Of a DNA stretch of 64,000 nt, positions 1-8,954 are shown piece after piece. The translations under genes were made by a program, and so were the position numbers. The notes beneath the pieces were generated by a model, which did not search any database, was not told where the DNA came from, and saw only the letters and a list, made by a program, of their open reading frames with translations. Source of the DNA: Streptomyces caniferus. GTDB taxonomy: Bacteria > Actinomycetota > Actinomycetes > Streptomycetales > Streptomycetaceae. The stretch spans positions 4,597,501-4,661,500 of the forward strand of contig NZ_BLIN01000005.1 of assembly GCF_009811555.1 (NCBI RefSeq). Reading direction: 5' to 3'. Each line of letters starts with the position of its first letter. Position 1 is the first letter of the stretch.

Positions 1-119
1 CCCGGGTCGCGGCACTGCCCGGCGTACGGGCGATGGAGAGCGCGCCCCGCATCCGGCACCTCAAGGGGCCGGGGCCGCTGGTCCTCACCTCCCCCGCCGG
101 CGCGGGACGCCGCCGGTGA
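1..119 (+). CDS. C-terminal end of a gene cut by the window edge
   Basis: An open frame runs from the left edge to a TGA at 117-119 and encodes about 38 residues, including LPGVRAMESAP and a basic tail GAGRRR. Its stop overlaps the GTG start of the next gene (GTGA), which points to a translationally coupled operon. The pattern LPGV-x-ES-P-IR-LKG resembles the extreme C-terminus of Lrp/AsnC regulators, but the piece is too short to be sure. The reading frame is well supported; the function is a guess. Confidence 0.45.
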   Translation, partial: RVAALPGVRAMESAPRIRHLKGPGPLVLTSPAGAGRRR

Positions 120-895
120 GGCCCCTGCTGGAGCCGCCGCGCGGCGGCCGCCGGCCGTTCCCCGGCAACCCCCTGACCTGGGTGACGGACTGGGTGCGCA
201 GCAGTCCCGGCACCCATATCTGGCTGCTGGTCATCGGCATCACCAGCCTGGTCATCGCCTCCGCGTCCGAGGGGCTGGGGCAGTTCCTGGTGCACCGCAC
301 CAGCAGCAACATCCACGAGCTGAACGAGCATCCGCTGCCGTCGCTGCTGATCAGCGGCTTCTGGATCGAACGCCCCTCGTCCTTCCTGCTCTACGTGGCG
401 CTGTTCGAGCTGGTGCACGCCAACGTGGAGCGCTGGCTGGGCAGCGGACGCTGGCTGCTGACCGTCGGCGGTGCCCATATCGCCGCCACCCTCGCCAGCC
501 AGGAGCTCGTCCTGCTGGCCATCGAGGGCCATCGGCTGCCGCGTTCGATGACCCATGTCGTGGACATCGGGGTCTCCTACGGGCTGGCCGCGGCCGCCGG
601 GGTGCTGACGTACCGGCTGTGGCCGCCCTGGCGCTACGGCTATCTCTCCGGGGTGCTGATCTTCTTCGCCGTCCCGTTGCTGACCGGCGCTTCCTTCACC
701 GACTTCGGCCATGCCATCGCGCTGGTCATGGGCTTTGCGGCCTGGCCGCTGACCCCGGCGGCGGCCGCCGGGGGGCGGACGGACCACGACGAGGAGGCCG
801 CCGGACCGGCCGAGGAGCCCGCCGGACCCGTCGAAGGGCCCGCGAAGCCGCCCCCGGACCCCGGTCCCGATCCGAAGAGCCGTCAGGAGAGGTAG
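116..895 (+). CDS. rhomboid-like integral membrane protein
   Basis: This 259-residue protein has about six hydrophobic segments, starting near residue 38. The core carries GVSYG in one helix and GHAIALVMGF in a later helix, matching the Gly-x-Ser and His positions of the rhomboid intramembrane serine protease fold. The last 50 residues are a hydrophilic Glu/Pro/Gly tail. It would sit in the cytoplasmic membrane; whether it cleaves anything is unknown. The GTG start overlaps the upstream stop (GTGA). The 3' end overlaps the convergent HAD gene by 13 bases. The family is fairly sure, protease activity is not. Confidence 0.75.
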   Translation: MRPLLEPPRGGRRPFPGNPLTWVTDWVRSSPGTHIWLLVIGITSLVIASASEGLGQFLVHRTSSNIHELNEHPLPSLLISGFWIERPSSFLLYVALFELVHANVERWLGSGRWLLTVGGAHIAATLASQELVLLAIEGHRLPRSMTHVVDIGVSYGLAAAAGVLTYRLWPPWRYGYLSGVLIFFAVPLLTGASFTDFGHAIALVMGFAAWPLTPAAAAGGRTDHDEEAAGPAEEPAGPVEGPAKPPPDPGPDPKSRQER

Positions 896-1698
896 AGGCG
901 CTCCAGCACCACCGCGACACCGTCCGCCTCGTTGGAGGCGGTGAGTTCGTGCGCGACGGCCTTCAGCTCGTCATGGGCGTTGGCCATCGCCACACCGCGG
1001 GCGGACCAGGCGAACATCGGGATGTCGTTGGGCATATCGCCGAAGGCCAGGGTGTCCTTGGCGGTGACGCCCAGCCGGCGGGCGGCCAGCGACAGTCCGG
1101 TGGCCTTCGTCAGTCCCAGCGGCAGCAGTTCGACGATGCCCTCGCCGGCCACCGTCACGCCCACCAGGTCCCCGGCGACCTGACGCGCGGCCAGCGCCAG
1201 CGCGTCGTCGTCCAGGTCCGGATGCTGGATGTAGACCTTGTTGAGCGGGGCCGCCCACAGCGCGCCGGGATCGTCCATCATGACGTTCGGCAGCGGACCC
1301 TCCTGGACGCGGTAGCCGGGGCCGACCAGCACCTCGCCCTCCAGGCCGTCGCGGCTCGCCGCCAGATACAGCGGGCCGACCTCCGCCTCGATCTTGGACA
1401 GCGCGAGACCGGCCAGCTGGCGGTCCAGCGTCACCGAGGTCAGCAGGCGGTGCTCACCGGCGTGGTAGAGCTGACCGCCCTGGCCGCACACCGCGAGGCC
1501 CTTGTAGTCCAGGGCGTCGAGGATGTGCCGGGTCCAGGGCACGGCCCGGCCGGTGACGACGATGTGCGCCGCGCCCGCCGCGGTGGCCGCGGCGAGCGCC
1601 TGGCGGGTGCGCTCGGAGACGGTCTCGTCGTGGCGCAGCAGCGTCCCGTCGAGATCCGTAGCGATGAGCTTGTACGGCAGCGGAGCAGGTGCGCTCAC
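883..1698 (-). CDS. HAD-superfamily (Cof-type) sugar/nucleotide phosphatase
   Basis: A 271-residue cytosolic hydrolase of the Cof/YbjI type. Motif I is TDLDGTLL, with nucleophile D15 and acid/base D17. Motif II is the Thr of HIVVTGR, and motif IV is [11 protein letters not shown] near residue 218. The long cap between motifs II and III is typical of class IIB HADs that dephosphorylate sugar phosphates or flavin intermediates; the substrate cannot be read from sequence. The GTG start overlaps the serS stop (GTGA), so it is the downstream gene of a serS operon. The family is secure. Confidence 0.88.
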   Translation of the reverse strand: MSAPAPLPYKLIATDLDGTLLRHDETVSERTRQALAAATAAGAAHIVVTGRAVPWTRHILDALDYKGLAVCGQGGQLYHAGEHRLLTSVTLDRQLAGLALSKIEAEVGPLYLAASRDGLEGEVLVGPGYRVQEGPLPNVMMDDPGALWAAPLNKVYIQHPDLDDDALALAARQVAGDLVGVTVAGEGIVELLPLGLTKATGLSLAARRLGVTAKDTLAFGDMPNDIPMFAWSARGVAMANAHDELKAVAHELTASNEADGVAVVLERLYLS

Positions 1699-2984
1699 TT
1701 GGCGACGGGCTCCAGAATCTCCCGGCCGCCCAGGTAGGGGCGGAGCACCTCGGGGACGCGCACGGAGCCGTCCGCCTGCTGGTGGTTCTCGAAGATCGCC
1801 ACGATCGTGCGCGGTACGGCGCAGAGCGTGCCGTTCAGGGTCGCCAGCGGCGAGACCTTCTGCTTGCCGTCGACGGTCTCGCGCATCCGGACGGACAGCC
1901 GCCGCGCCTGGAACTCGTCGCAGTTCGAGGCCGAGGTCAGCTCGCGGTACTTGCCCTGGGTGGGGATCCAGGCCTCGCAGTCGAACTTGCGGGAGGCCGA
2001 GGCGCCGAGGTCACCGGTGGCGACGTCGATGACCTGGAACGGCAGCTCCAGGCTGGTCAGCCACTGCTTCTCCCAGTCCAGCAGCCGCTGGTGCTCGGCC
2101 TGGGCGTCGCCCGGCGCGACGTAGGAGAACATCTCCACCTTGTCGAACTGGTGGACCCGGAAGATGCCGCGGGTGTCCTTGCCGTAGGTGCCGGCCTCGC
2201 GGCGGAAGCACGGGGAGAAACCGGCGTAGCGCAGCGGCAGCTTGGCGCCGTCCACGATCTCGTCCATGTGGTACGCGGCGAGCGGGACCTCGGAGGTGCC
2301 GACCAGGTAGTAGTCGTCCTTTTCGAGGTGGTAGACGTTCTCCGCGGCCTGGCCGAGGAAGCCGGTGCCCTCCATGGCGCGCGGGCGCACCAGGGCGGGG
2401 GTCAGCATCGGCGTGAAACCGGCCTCGGTGGCCTGTGCGATGGCGGCGTTGACCAGGGCGAGTTCCAGCAGCGCGCCGACGCCGGTGAGGTAGTAGAAGC
2501 GGGAGCCGGACACCTTGGCGCCGCGCTCGACGTCGATGGCGCCGAGCAGCTCGCCGAGCTCCAGGTGGTCCTTGGGCTCGAAGCCCTCGGCGGCGAAGTC
2601 GCGGATGGTGCCGTGCGTCTCCAGGACGGTGAAGTCCTCCTCGCCGCCGACCGGAACGTCGGGGTGGACGAGGTTGCCGAGCTTCCGCAGCAGCGCCTGC
2701 GTCTCCTCCTTGGCCTCGTCCTGTGCGGCGTCGGCGGCCTTGACGGCGGCGGCGAGTTCGCCGGCCTTCTTCAGCAGCACGGCCTTCTCGTCGCCGGAGG
2801 CCTTGGGGATGAGCTTGCCGAGCGCCTTCTGCTCGGCACGCAGCTCATCGAAGCGGACGCTTGACGACCTGCGCCGCTCGTCGGCGGAGAGAAGCGCGTC
2901 GACGAGTGCGACGTCCTCTCCACGGGCGCGCTGGGACGCGCGCACACGGTCGGGGTCCTCACGGAGCAGGCGAAGGTCAATCAC
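1695..2984 (-). CDS. serS: seryl-tRNA synthetase
   Basis: A 429-residue class II synthetase that charges tRNA-Ser (and tRNA-Sec where present) with serine. Residues about 1-110 are the charged, Ala/Lys/Glu-rich helical arm that grips the tRNA long variable arm. Motif 2 is [20 protein letters not shown], and the motif 3 region is [18 protein letters not shown] near the C-terminus. Length is normal. The GTG start ([12 protein letters not shown]) matches the conserved N-terminus of the family. It is followed by the overlapping HAD gene. A DnaA-box cluster lies upstream. Confidence 0.97.
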   Translation of the reverse strand: MIDLRLLREDPDRVRASQRARGEDVALVDALLSADERRRSSSVRFDELRAEQKALGKLIPKASGDEKAVLLKKAGELAAAVKAADAAQDEAKEETQALLRKLGNLVHPDVPVGGEEDFTVLETHGTIRDFAAEGFEPKDHLELGELLGAIDVERGAKVSGSRFYYLTGVGALLELALVNAAIAQATEAGFTPMLTPALVRPRAMEGTGFLGQAAENVYHLEKDDYYLVGTSEVPLAAYHMDEIVDGAKLPLRYAGFSPCFRREAGTYGKDTRGIFRVHQFDKVEMFSYVAPGDAQAEHQRLLDWEKQWLTSLELPFQVIDVATGDLGASASRKFDCEAWIPTQGKYRELTSASNCDEFQARRLSVRMRETVDGKQKVSPLATLNGTLCAVPRTIVAIFENHQQADGSVRVPEVLRPYLGGREILEPVAK

Positions 2985-3725
2985 CCCACCAGGCTACCGG
3001 GCCCCGCCCCGCCCCTCGACGCGATATTCCCCGGCATGTCATTTTGCCCGTTTTGAGTCGTTTATTCCCCTGGTGGCGGGAGAGGAAAAGCGGGTGGGAA
3101 ATGCGCGTCCATTCCGTGCCGCGGGGTGATCCGGAGGCGGCCTTCGGCGCTGTCGCCGGGAGTCTTTGCGGCGACGGGAGGGGGCCTTCGCGGCGTCCGT
3201 CACGAGATCTTCGCACTGTCCGTGATGGGGCTTTCGCGGTCCGGGCGCCGAGTGATCCACGGTGTGGAAAGCGGGAGTTGGGCGGGCGTCGGAGCGGGTT
3301 GCGGGCCTCTGGTTATCCCCCGGAATCCTCTGGTTGTCCACAGGGGGCGAGGGTTTCAGGATTGTTATCCACAGGCTGTGTGTGAGATCTGTGGAAGTCG
3401 GAGCAGGCCATTCCGCTCCCGAAATGGTCGGCTATGGATTCCCTGCTCAAACCCCGTTCACGCACTCTTTCGTGTGGGATTACCTCGCCCTAAAGGATTG
3501 ATCACGTGAATTGTGCTGACGGTGCCCGACGTGGGGTGCTGTGGAGTGGTGTGCGGTCAGTAGGGCGATATGTCGACTGTGTCCGAATCTCATGTCGACT
3601 TACCCACAGGTCGAGAGCCGTGCCTGTGGATAACTTTGTGGATAACCCACAACCCTTCCAAACTCGCAGGTCGTGCTGTTCCGCAGGGGCCGCCGACGGG
3701 GCCGCAGAGCGCCGGAATCCGGCTC
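2985..3725. promoter_or_regulatory. gene-free DnaA-box cluster between serS and pheA
   Basis: This 741-base gap has no convincing gene and carries the serS promoter on the minus strand. It holds several DnaA 9-mers. TTGTCCACA is at 3334-3342 and TTATCCACA at 3365-3373. Two reverse-strand TTATCCACA copies lie at 3625-3633 and 3637-3645, three bases apart. A one-mismatch box, TTACCCACA, is at 3600-3608. Weaker matches are at 3253-3261, 3313-3321 and 3643-3651. The flanks are AT-richer than the surroundings. S. coelicolor is known to have high-affinity DnaA-box clusters outside oriC, including one called D78 that titrates DnaA. I infer this is the same kind of site and possibly its orthologue. 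Confidence 0.8.
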
Positions 3726-4652
3726 TCAGCCCCGCCCGTCCATGCAGCGCGCCAGCCAGTCCGACGCCTCGGTGAACGCCGCGTCCGTCATCGTCCGCCG
3801 CACGAGCGGCGGCACCTCGTCCGCCCGCGGATACGAGCCGAGGAACCGCACCTCGCGGCAGATCCGCTTGAGGCCCATCAGCACCTCGCTGACCCGGCGG
3901 TCGGTGACATGCCCCTCGCAGTCCACGGAGAAGCAGTAGCGGCCGATGCCCTCGCCGGTCGGCCGGGACTCGATCCGCATCATGTTCACCCCGCGCACCG
4001 CGTACTCCTGCAGCAGTTCGAGGAGCGCACCGGGGTGGTCCTCGGCCAGCCACAGCACGACCGAGGTCTTGTCGGCGCCGGTCGGCGCCGCGGGCCGGGC
4101 CGGGCGGCCCACCAGCACGAAGCGGGTGGCCGCGTTCTGCGCGTCGTGAATGTCGGTGACCAGCGGCTCCAGGCCGTAGGTCGCCGCCGCGAACTCGCCC
4201 GCGAAGGCGCCGTCGTAGCGGCCCTCCTGCACCAGCCGCGCACCGTCGGCGTTCGAGGCCGCCGACTCCCATACCGCCTCCGGGAGTTGGGCCGCCAGCC
4301 ACTTGCGCACCTGCGGCTGGGCGACGGGGTGCCCGGTCACCGTCTTCACATCGCTGAGCGGCGTCCCGGGGCGCACCAGCAGCGCGAAGGCGATCGGCAG
4401 CAGCACCTCGCGGTAGATCATCAGCGGCTCGCCGGAGGCCAGTTCGTCCAGGGTGGTGGTCACCCCGCCCTCGACGGAGTTCTCGATCGGCACCAGCGCC
4501 GCGGCGGCCTCACCGGCACGCACCGCGTCCAGGGCGGCCGGCACCGACACCATCGGCACCAGCTCGCGGGGCGCCGCCTCGGGAAGGGTGCGCAGCGCAG
4601 CCTCCGTGAACGTGCCCTCGGGGCCGAGATAGGTATAGCGGCTGGCCGACAT
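3726..4652 (-). CDS. pheA: prephenate dehydratase
   Basis: A 308-residue monofunctional enzyme converting prephenate to phenylpyruvate for phenylalanine synthesis. The start MSASRYTYLGPEGTF is preceded by GAGGGAG about 10 bases upstream; the frame stays open further upstream but has no support there. The N-terminal catalytic PDT domain includes the TRF catalytic motif (AATRFVLVG). The C-terminal ACT domain has GALLELL and ESRP, the phenylalanine-binding feedback motifs. So end-product inhibition is likely. No chorismate mutase domain is present. It is separated by 146 bases from the Dyp peroxidase gene and probably has its own promoter. Confidence 0.96.
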   Translation of the reverse strand: MSASRYTYLGPEGTFTEAALRTLPEAAPRELVPMVSVPAALDAVRAGEAAAALVPIENSVEGGVTTTLDELASGEPLMIYREVLLPIAFALLVRPGTPLSDVKTVTGHPVAQPQVRKWLAAQLPEAVWESAASNADGARLVQEGRYDGAFAGEFAAATYGLEPLVTDIHDAQNAATRFVLVGRPARPAAPTGADKTSVVLWLAEDHPGALLELLQEYAVRGVNMMRIESRPTGEGIGRYCFSVDCEGHVTDRRVSEVLMGLKRICREVRFLGSYPRADEVPPLVRRTMTDAAFTEASDWLARCMDGRG

Positions 4653-4732
4653 GGATAAGGACTCCCTCGCGTAACTGCGGGGGCACCCCGCCGATCTTCT
4701 CCCTGTCCTGCCACGATACCCAGCCCCGCAAA

Positions 4733-4784
4733 GCCCGGGCGGGACTTCCCCGGAGGGCCCCCTCCCGGGAGTGGCCTGCCCGGG
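4733..4784 (-). terminator. hairpin downstream of the Dyp peroxidase gene
   Basis: CCCGGGC at 4734-4740 pairs with GCCCGGG at 4778-4784, and the stem continues inward with about three further pairs. A second CCCGGGA element lies in the loop. The hairpin follows the stop codon of the copper/Dyp operon and precedes pheA. It has no T tail, so it would be a Streptomyces-style GC hairpin. Confidence 0.4.
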
Positions 4785-4798
4785 GCGGGGCGGGGCGC

Positions 4799-6172
4799 TC
4801 AGCCCTCCAGCAGCGGCCGGCCCACGTAGTCGCCCGGCTCGGCGGCCGGGGGCACCGCGTACAGCCCGCTCGCCTCGTGCCGCAGGAACCGCGACAGCGC
4901 GTCGCCGCGGTCCAGCTTCCGCTGGACCTGGGTGAAGGCGCGCAGCGGATCGGCCTGCCAGCAGACGAAGAGCAGTCCGGCGTCCGGGGCGCCGTCCTCC
5001 CGGAACCCGTCGTGGAAGGAGAAGGGGCGGCGCAGCATCGCCGCGCCCTGGTTGGACTCCGGCGCCGCGATCCGCGCATGCGCGTTGGCCGGGATGACCG
5101 GCAGCCCGTCGGGGCCGCTCGCGTCCAGCCGCATCGGGGTGGTCTCGGAGCCGCCGGTCAGCGGCGCGCCGTTGTCCTTGCGGCGCCCGATGACCCGCTC
5201 CTGCTCGTGCCGGGAACGCTTCTCCCAGTCGTCCAGCAGCATCCGGATGCGGCGGACGACCGCGTACGAGCCGCCGTGCATCCAGTCCTGCTCGGCGTCC
5301 CGCCCCACGAAGATCCGCTCGTCGAAGTCCCGGTCCGAGGGCTTGGGGTTGTTGGTGCCGTCGATCTGGCCCATCAGATTGCGTGCGGTCATCGGGTGCG
5401 CGGTGGCGCCCGGTGTGCGGTTGAAGCCGTTCATCTGCCAGCGCAGCCGCGCACTGCCGGCCGCGTCCTTCTGCAGCGCGCGCAGCGCATGGAAGGCGAC
5501 CAGGGCGTCGTCGGCGCCGATCTGTATCCACAGATCACCGTTGCTGCGCCCGGCGTCCAGCGCATCGGCCGAGAAGTCCGGCAGCGGGTCGAGCTGTACG
5601 GGGCGCCGCTTCGTCAGGCCCGTACGGCCGAAGAAGCTGTGGCCGAAGCCGAAGGTGACGGTCAGCGAGGACGGGCCCGCGTCGAGCGCGACCCCCGTGT
5701 CGGCGTCCGGGGTCCGTCCGGCCATCAGCTCCTCGGCCGTCCGCGACCAGCGGCGCAGCAGGGCGGCGGCGGTCCTGCGGTCCGCGTCCGGCGCCAGGTC
5801 GAAGGCGACGAGATGCCCCGTGGCCTGCAACGGGGTGGTGATCCCCGCCTGCTGCCCGGCGCGCGCCGTCCGGAAGGGAACCTCGGTCGAGCCGATGCTG
5901 GTGACGGCCTTGGCGGCATCCTGCGGGCCGGTCTGCGCGGCGGAGACCCCGAGGGCGCCGCCGGCCCCGCCGGCGACCAGCCCGGCCGCGCCCGCCGCGC
6001 CGACGGTGCCGAGCAGCCGGCGGCGGGAGAGCTCCAGGGAGGGGGAGCCGTCGGTCTCGGGCGCCGGGGCGGCGGCCGGTGCGGGCACGGTCGCCGCACC
6101 GCCCGGTCCGGCGGACCGCGCGCCCGGGGCCTTCTTGCCGGGCGCCTTCTTGCTGGACGTCTGCTTGCTCAT
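4799..6172 (-). CDS. Tat-exported Dyp-type heme peroxidase (EfeB-like)
   Basis: A 457-residue dye-decolorizing peroxidase. The start MSKQTSS is set by a TGATG overlap with the upstream copper gene. A Lys/Pro/Ala-rich leader precedes a twin-arginine signal (LSRRRLL, near residues 49-54) and a hydrophobic Ala/Gly segment, so export folded with heme via Tat is expected. The family motif GQIDG (Asp near 267) and the downstream region with DFDERIFVGRD and RRIRMLLDDWE fit the Dyp fold. Its position last in a copper-trafficking operon suggests a role in extracytoplasmic metal/heme oxidative chemistry; in other Streptomyces a Dyp peroxidase works with a copper radical oxidase. The family is secure, the substrate unknown. 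Confidence 0.92.
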   Translation of the reverse strand: MSKQTSSKKAPGKKAPGARSAGPGGAATVPAPAAAPAPETDGSPSLELSRRRLLGTVGAAGAAGLVAGGAGGALGVSAAQTGPQDAAKAVTSIGSTEVPFRTARAGQQAGITTPLQATGHLVAFDLAPDADRRTAAALLRRWSRTAEELMAGRTPDADTGVALDAGPSSLTVTFGFGHSFFGRTGLTKRRPVQLDPLPDFSADALDAGRSNGDLWIQIGADDALVAFHALRALQKDAAGSARLRWQMNGFNRTPGATAHPMTARNLMGQIDGTNNPKPSDRDFDERIFVGRDAEQDWMHGGSYAVVRRIRMLLDDWEKRSRHEQERVIGRRKDNGAPLTGGSETTPMRLDASGPDGLPVIPANAHARIAAPESNQGAAMLRRPFSFHDGFREDGAPDAGLLFVCWQADPLRAFTQVQRKLDRGDALSRFLRHEASGLYAVPPAAEPGDYVGRPLLEG

Positions 6173-8445
6173 CAGCCGATCTTTACGTTCTTGATCTCGG
6201 TCACCTGGTCGATGTCGGAGGTCCGCACGAGCAGCGAGAGCTGCCACTGCCCGGGGACCGGGAGCTGGACCCCGTTCGCGCGCCAGTGGCCCTTGCCGAC
6301 GTGCTTCGGGGTGATCGGCAGCGGCCCGATCTTCTTGGCCTTCTGGGTGAAGGAGACCTTCACCTCGGGAACGTCGACCGCCTTGCCCGACGGATCGGAG
6401 ATCCGCAGCCGCAGTGCGTTGGCGCTGCCGCTGCGCCCGGGGTCGAGGTCGAGGCGGGCGGTGCCCTTGCCGCCGGGGCCGCCGGTGTCGAACGGGATGC
6501 TCAGTACCTGCGGCTGGTTGGCCGCGGTGGACTGCCCGCCCGAGGTGGCCCTGACCGCCTCTTCGGTACGGGCCGGTTCGGTGGCGGTCAGCACCGTGGT
6601 CACCACGAGCAGGACGACGGCGACCGACGCCTCGGCCAGCACGGACCGGCGCAGCCCCAGCCGCTCCGGGTCGGCATCGCGCTGCCGCTTGGTACGGGCG
6701 CTGCGCAACGCGGCCTGCTGACGGGCGAGTTGGGCGGCGCGGGCGGGGTCGGCGGCCTCGTCCGGGGCTTGCTCCGGGGCCTGGCTCGGGGTCTTGCCGG
6801 AACTCGCCGCGGGGGCGGAGGCGGCAGAAGCCGGACCCGAGGCCGAAGCAGCAGACGCAGTAGAGGCAGACGCAGCAGCAGCGGGAGCCGACGCGGCAGG
6901 GGACGCCGATGCGGCTGCCGCGCCGGCCGTGGCCGAGGCGCCGACGGCCGCCTTCTCCGTCTCCCGATCCTTCTCCGCCGCGGTGTCCTTCTCGGCCTCA
7001 GCGCTCTCCGCGACCTGTGCCACCTCGCCCTCGGACGACGCGCTGTCGGACGACCGGACCCCGGCCGGGTCCTCCGCCGCCCGCACCTCCGTCAGCCGCC
7101 CCGTCCACCGTCGCGACACCCAGGCGATCCCGACGAGCACCACGACCAGGGCCACCTTGAGCAGCAGCAGCCACCCGTAGGTGGTGTCGGTCAGCGCACG
7201 CCAGCTGCCGACCTGCCGCCAGGACTGGTAGACGCCGGTGGCCACCAGTACCAGTACGGAGCCGAACGCGATCCGCGAGAAGCGGCGTACGGCGGTCCGC
7301 TCGACGGGCGGCCCCCAGTACAGGGACACGACCAGCGCCGCCAGCCCGCCGAGCCAGGTGGCGACCGCGAGCAGGTGCAGCACATCGACCGGCATCGCGA
7401 CGGCGGGCTGCAGACCGGTCGAGGCGTGTTCGGCCAACGCCCAGGTCGAGGCGAGCCCGGCGCCGACGATCACACCGCCGAAGGCGAGCCCGAAGGTGAG
7501 GTCCCTGCGCTGCCTGGCGAGGTCGGCGGGGTCCAGGGCCGTCTCCCCGGCGGCATCCGCGTCCTTCGCCCCGGCGGCCGCGTCCCCCTCGCCCGGCGCG
7601 CTCCCCTCCGCCGGTTGCCCGGCCGGCTCCTGCAGCCGCGCATACGTCCCGAAGAGCACCGCCACGAACAGCGCCGCGGCGGCGAGCAGCAGCAGCCGGG
7701 AGACCAGCGCCGCACCCGGCTTGGTGACCAGGACCTGCTGGAGGCCGCCGAGGTCGAGGACATCGGCGAGATCGCCGGACCCGGTGTACGGGGTGCGCAG
7801 CAGCAGCATCGCGACGGTGGTGCCGGTCAGCAGCGCCCACCCCTGGACGACCAGCCGCTGCACGGACCGTACGAGGGCCGCGGCGGGCCGGCAGGCCACC
7901 ACGAAGGCCGCGCCACCGACGAGCAGCACGAACCCGGCGTAGGCGAGGTAGCGGGCGACCCCGTAGAGCGCCCCGACCAGACCGCCGCCGGCCTTCTGCT
8001 GGGGCACCGGCGCGCTGGTCTTGGAGGGCGCGCCGACCGAGAAGGTGAAGGCGCCGGCGACGGGGTGGCTGTCGGCGGAGACCGCCTGCCAGGAGACGGT
8101 GTACGTCCCGTCGCGGAGCCCTGGCGGCAGCCCCGCGCCGTATTTGACGACGCTGTCGCTGCACAGGTTGCGCAGCTTGCCGCGGTCCACCCGTTTGCCC
8201 TGCGGATCCAGCACCCGGATCGAGTCGTCGCCCATCGCGACACCCTCGGAGAAGGTGAGCGTCACCTGCTCGGGGGCGTGGTCCACCACCGAACCCTGCG
8301 CGGGGGTGCTCCCGGTCAGCGCGGCATGCGCCGAGGCCGGAGCGGCGCCGCCGAGCCCGCCGATCAGCGCGGCGGCCAGCGCCACCGCGACGACCAGCAG
8401 GCGCAGCACGGCGGACCGTCGCGGCCCGAGCCCGGTGGTGACCAT
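6172..8445 (-). CDS. CopC-CopD fusion copper transport protein (YcnJ-like)
   Basis: A 757-residue membrane protein. A signal segment ends at SAHAALTG, leaving an N-terminal His typical of CopC copper sites, followed by the CopC beta domain (residues about 35-130). About eight membrane segments form the CopD part. A 90-residue Ala/Ser/Glu-rich low-complexity cytoplasmic stretch (DNA about 6700-7000) interrupts the protein before a final TM and an extracytoplasmic C-terminal beta domain (after about residue 620). It is likely to import or buffer copper across the cytoplasmic membrane. AAGGGGAG precedes the ATG. It lies 59 bases after the PCu(A)C gene and overlaps the Dyp gene. Confidence 0.9.
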   Translation of the reverse strand: MVTTGLGPRRSAVLRLLVVAVALAAALIGGLGGAAPASAHAALTGSTPAQGSVVDHAPEQVTLTFSEGVAMGDDSIRVLDPQGKRVDRGKLRNLCSDSVVKYGAGLPPGLRDGTYTVSWQAVSADSHPVAGAFTFSVGAPSKTSAPVPQQKAGGGLVGALYGVARYLAYAGFVLLVGGAAFVVACRPAAALVRSVQRLVVQGWALLTGTTVAMLLLRTPYTGSGDLADVLDLGGLQQVLVTKPGAALVSRLLLLAAAALFVAVLFGTYARLQEPAGQPAEGSAPGEGDAAAGAKDADAAGETALDPADLARQRRDLTFGLAFGGVIVGAGLASTWALAEHASTGLQPAVAMPVDVLHLLAVATWLGGLAALVVSLYWGPPVERTAVRRFSRIAFGSVLVLVATGVYQSWRQVGSWRALTDTTYGWLLLLKVALVVVLVGIAWVSRRWTGRLTEVRAAEDPAGVRSSDSASSEGEVAQVAESAEAEKDTAAEKDRETEKAAVGASATAGAAAASASPAASAPAAAASASTASAASASGPASAASAPAASSGKTPSQAPEQAPDEAADPARAAQLARQQAALRSARTKRQRDADPERLGLRRSVLAEASVAVVLLVVTTVLTATEPARTEEAVRATSGGQSTAANQPQVLSIPFDTGGPGGKGTARLDLDPGRSGSANALRLRISDPSGKAVDVPEVKVSFTQKAKKIGPLPITPKHVGKGHWRANGVQLPVPGQWQLSLLVRTSDIDQVTEIKNVKIG

Positions 8446-8504
8446 AGTGATCGCTCCCCTTACTCCCGTTGTCCCTAGCGGCTGTGCGGTTCCTCGGTCC
8501 CCTG

Positions 8505-8954
8505 TTACTTCTTCGGTGCGTAGGTGACGGCCTTGACCGGGACCGTCACCTTGATCGGGTCGGCGGTGGCGAAGTGCAGCCGGAGGGTCACCTTGTCGCC
8601 CTCGGCCGGCTTCTTCTTCAGCCCCATGAACATCAGGTGGTTGCCGCCGCGGCTGAGCCGGAGCTCGCCGCCCGCGGGTATCGCCAGCGAGTCGACCTGC
8701 TCCATCTTGGTGCCGACCGTCTTGTGGATCGTGATGTCCTTGGACAGGTCGCTGGTGACCGAGGTGAGCTTGTCCGCGGTGTCACCGCTGTTCTTGACGG
8801 TGAAGTACGCGCCGGCCATGTTCTGGTCGACCGGCTGCGGCATGTACGGGTCGGCGACCTCGAGCTGCGGTGCGCCGTCCGCGCCACCGCAGCCCGCCAG
8901 CGCGAGACCGGCGGTGAGGGCGAGGGCGGCGGCGAGGGTGGTGCGGCGGTTCAC
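8505..8954 (-). CDS. PCu(A)C-type periplasmic copper chaperone lipoprotein
   Basis: A 149-residue lipoprotein. The GTG start overlaps the Sco1 stop (GTGA). The signal peptide ends at the lipobox LALAGC. The mature domain shows the Met/His copper ligands of the family: MPQPVDQNMAGAYFTV followed later by HLMFMG. PCu(A)C proteins deliver Cu(I) to Sco1 and the CuA site of cytochrome c oxidase, so pairing with the adjacent sco1 gene is expected. The domain is clear; the specific client is inferred. Confidence 0.92.
   Translation of the reverse strand: MNRRTTLAAALALTAGLALAGCGGADGAPQLEVADPYMPQPVDQNMAGAYFTVKNSGDTADKLTSVTSDLSKDITIHKTVGTKMEQVDSLAIPAGGELRLSRGGNHLMFMGLKKKPAEGDKVTLRLHFATADPIKVTVPVKAVTYAPKK

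Noticed and set aside
619..1737. Long plus-strand open frame across the HAD gene
   Set aside because: It is antisense to the HAD gene, which has all catalytic motifs. The product is Arg/Gly/Gln-rich with no domain, typical of a high-GC shadow frame.
3502..4302. Minus-strand frame overlapping pheA and the DnaA-box region
   Set aside because: It reads through pheA in another frame, ends in the gene-free DnaA-box region and has no start signal.
4653..5531. Upstream extension of the pheA frame
   Set aside because: It overlaps the Dyp gene on the same strand, and the translation is Arg/Ala-rich noise. The ATG at 4652 has a proper ribosome-binding site and the conserved N-terminus.
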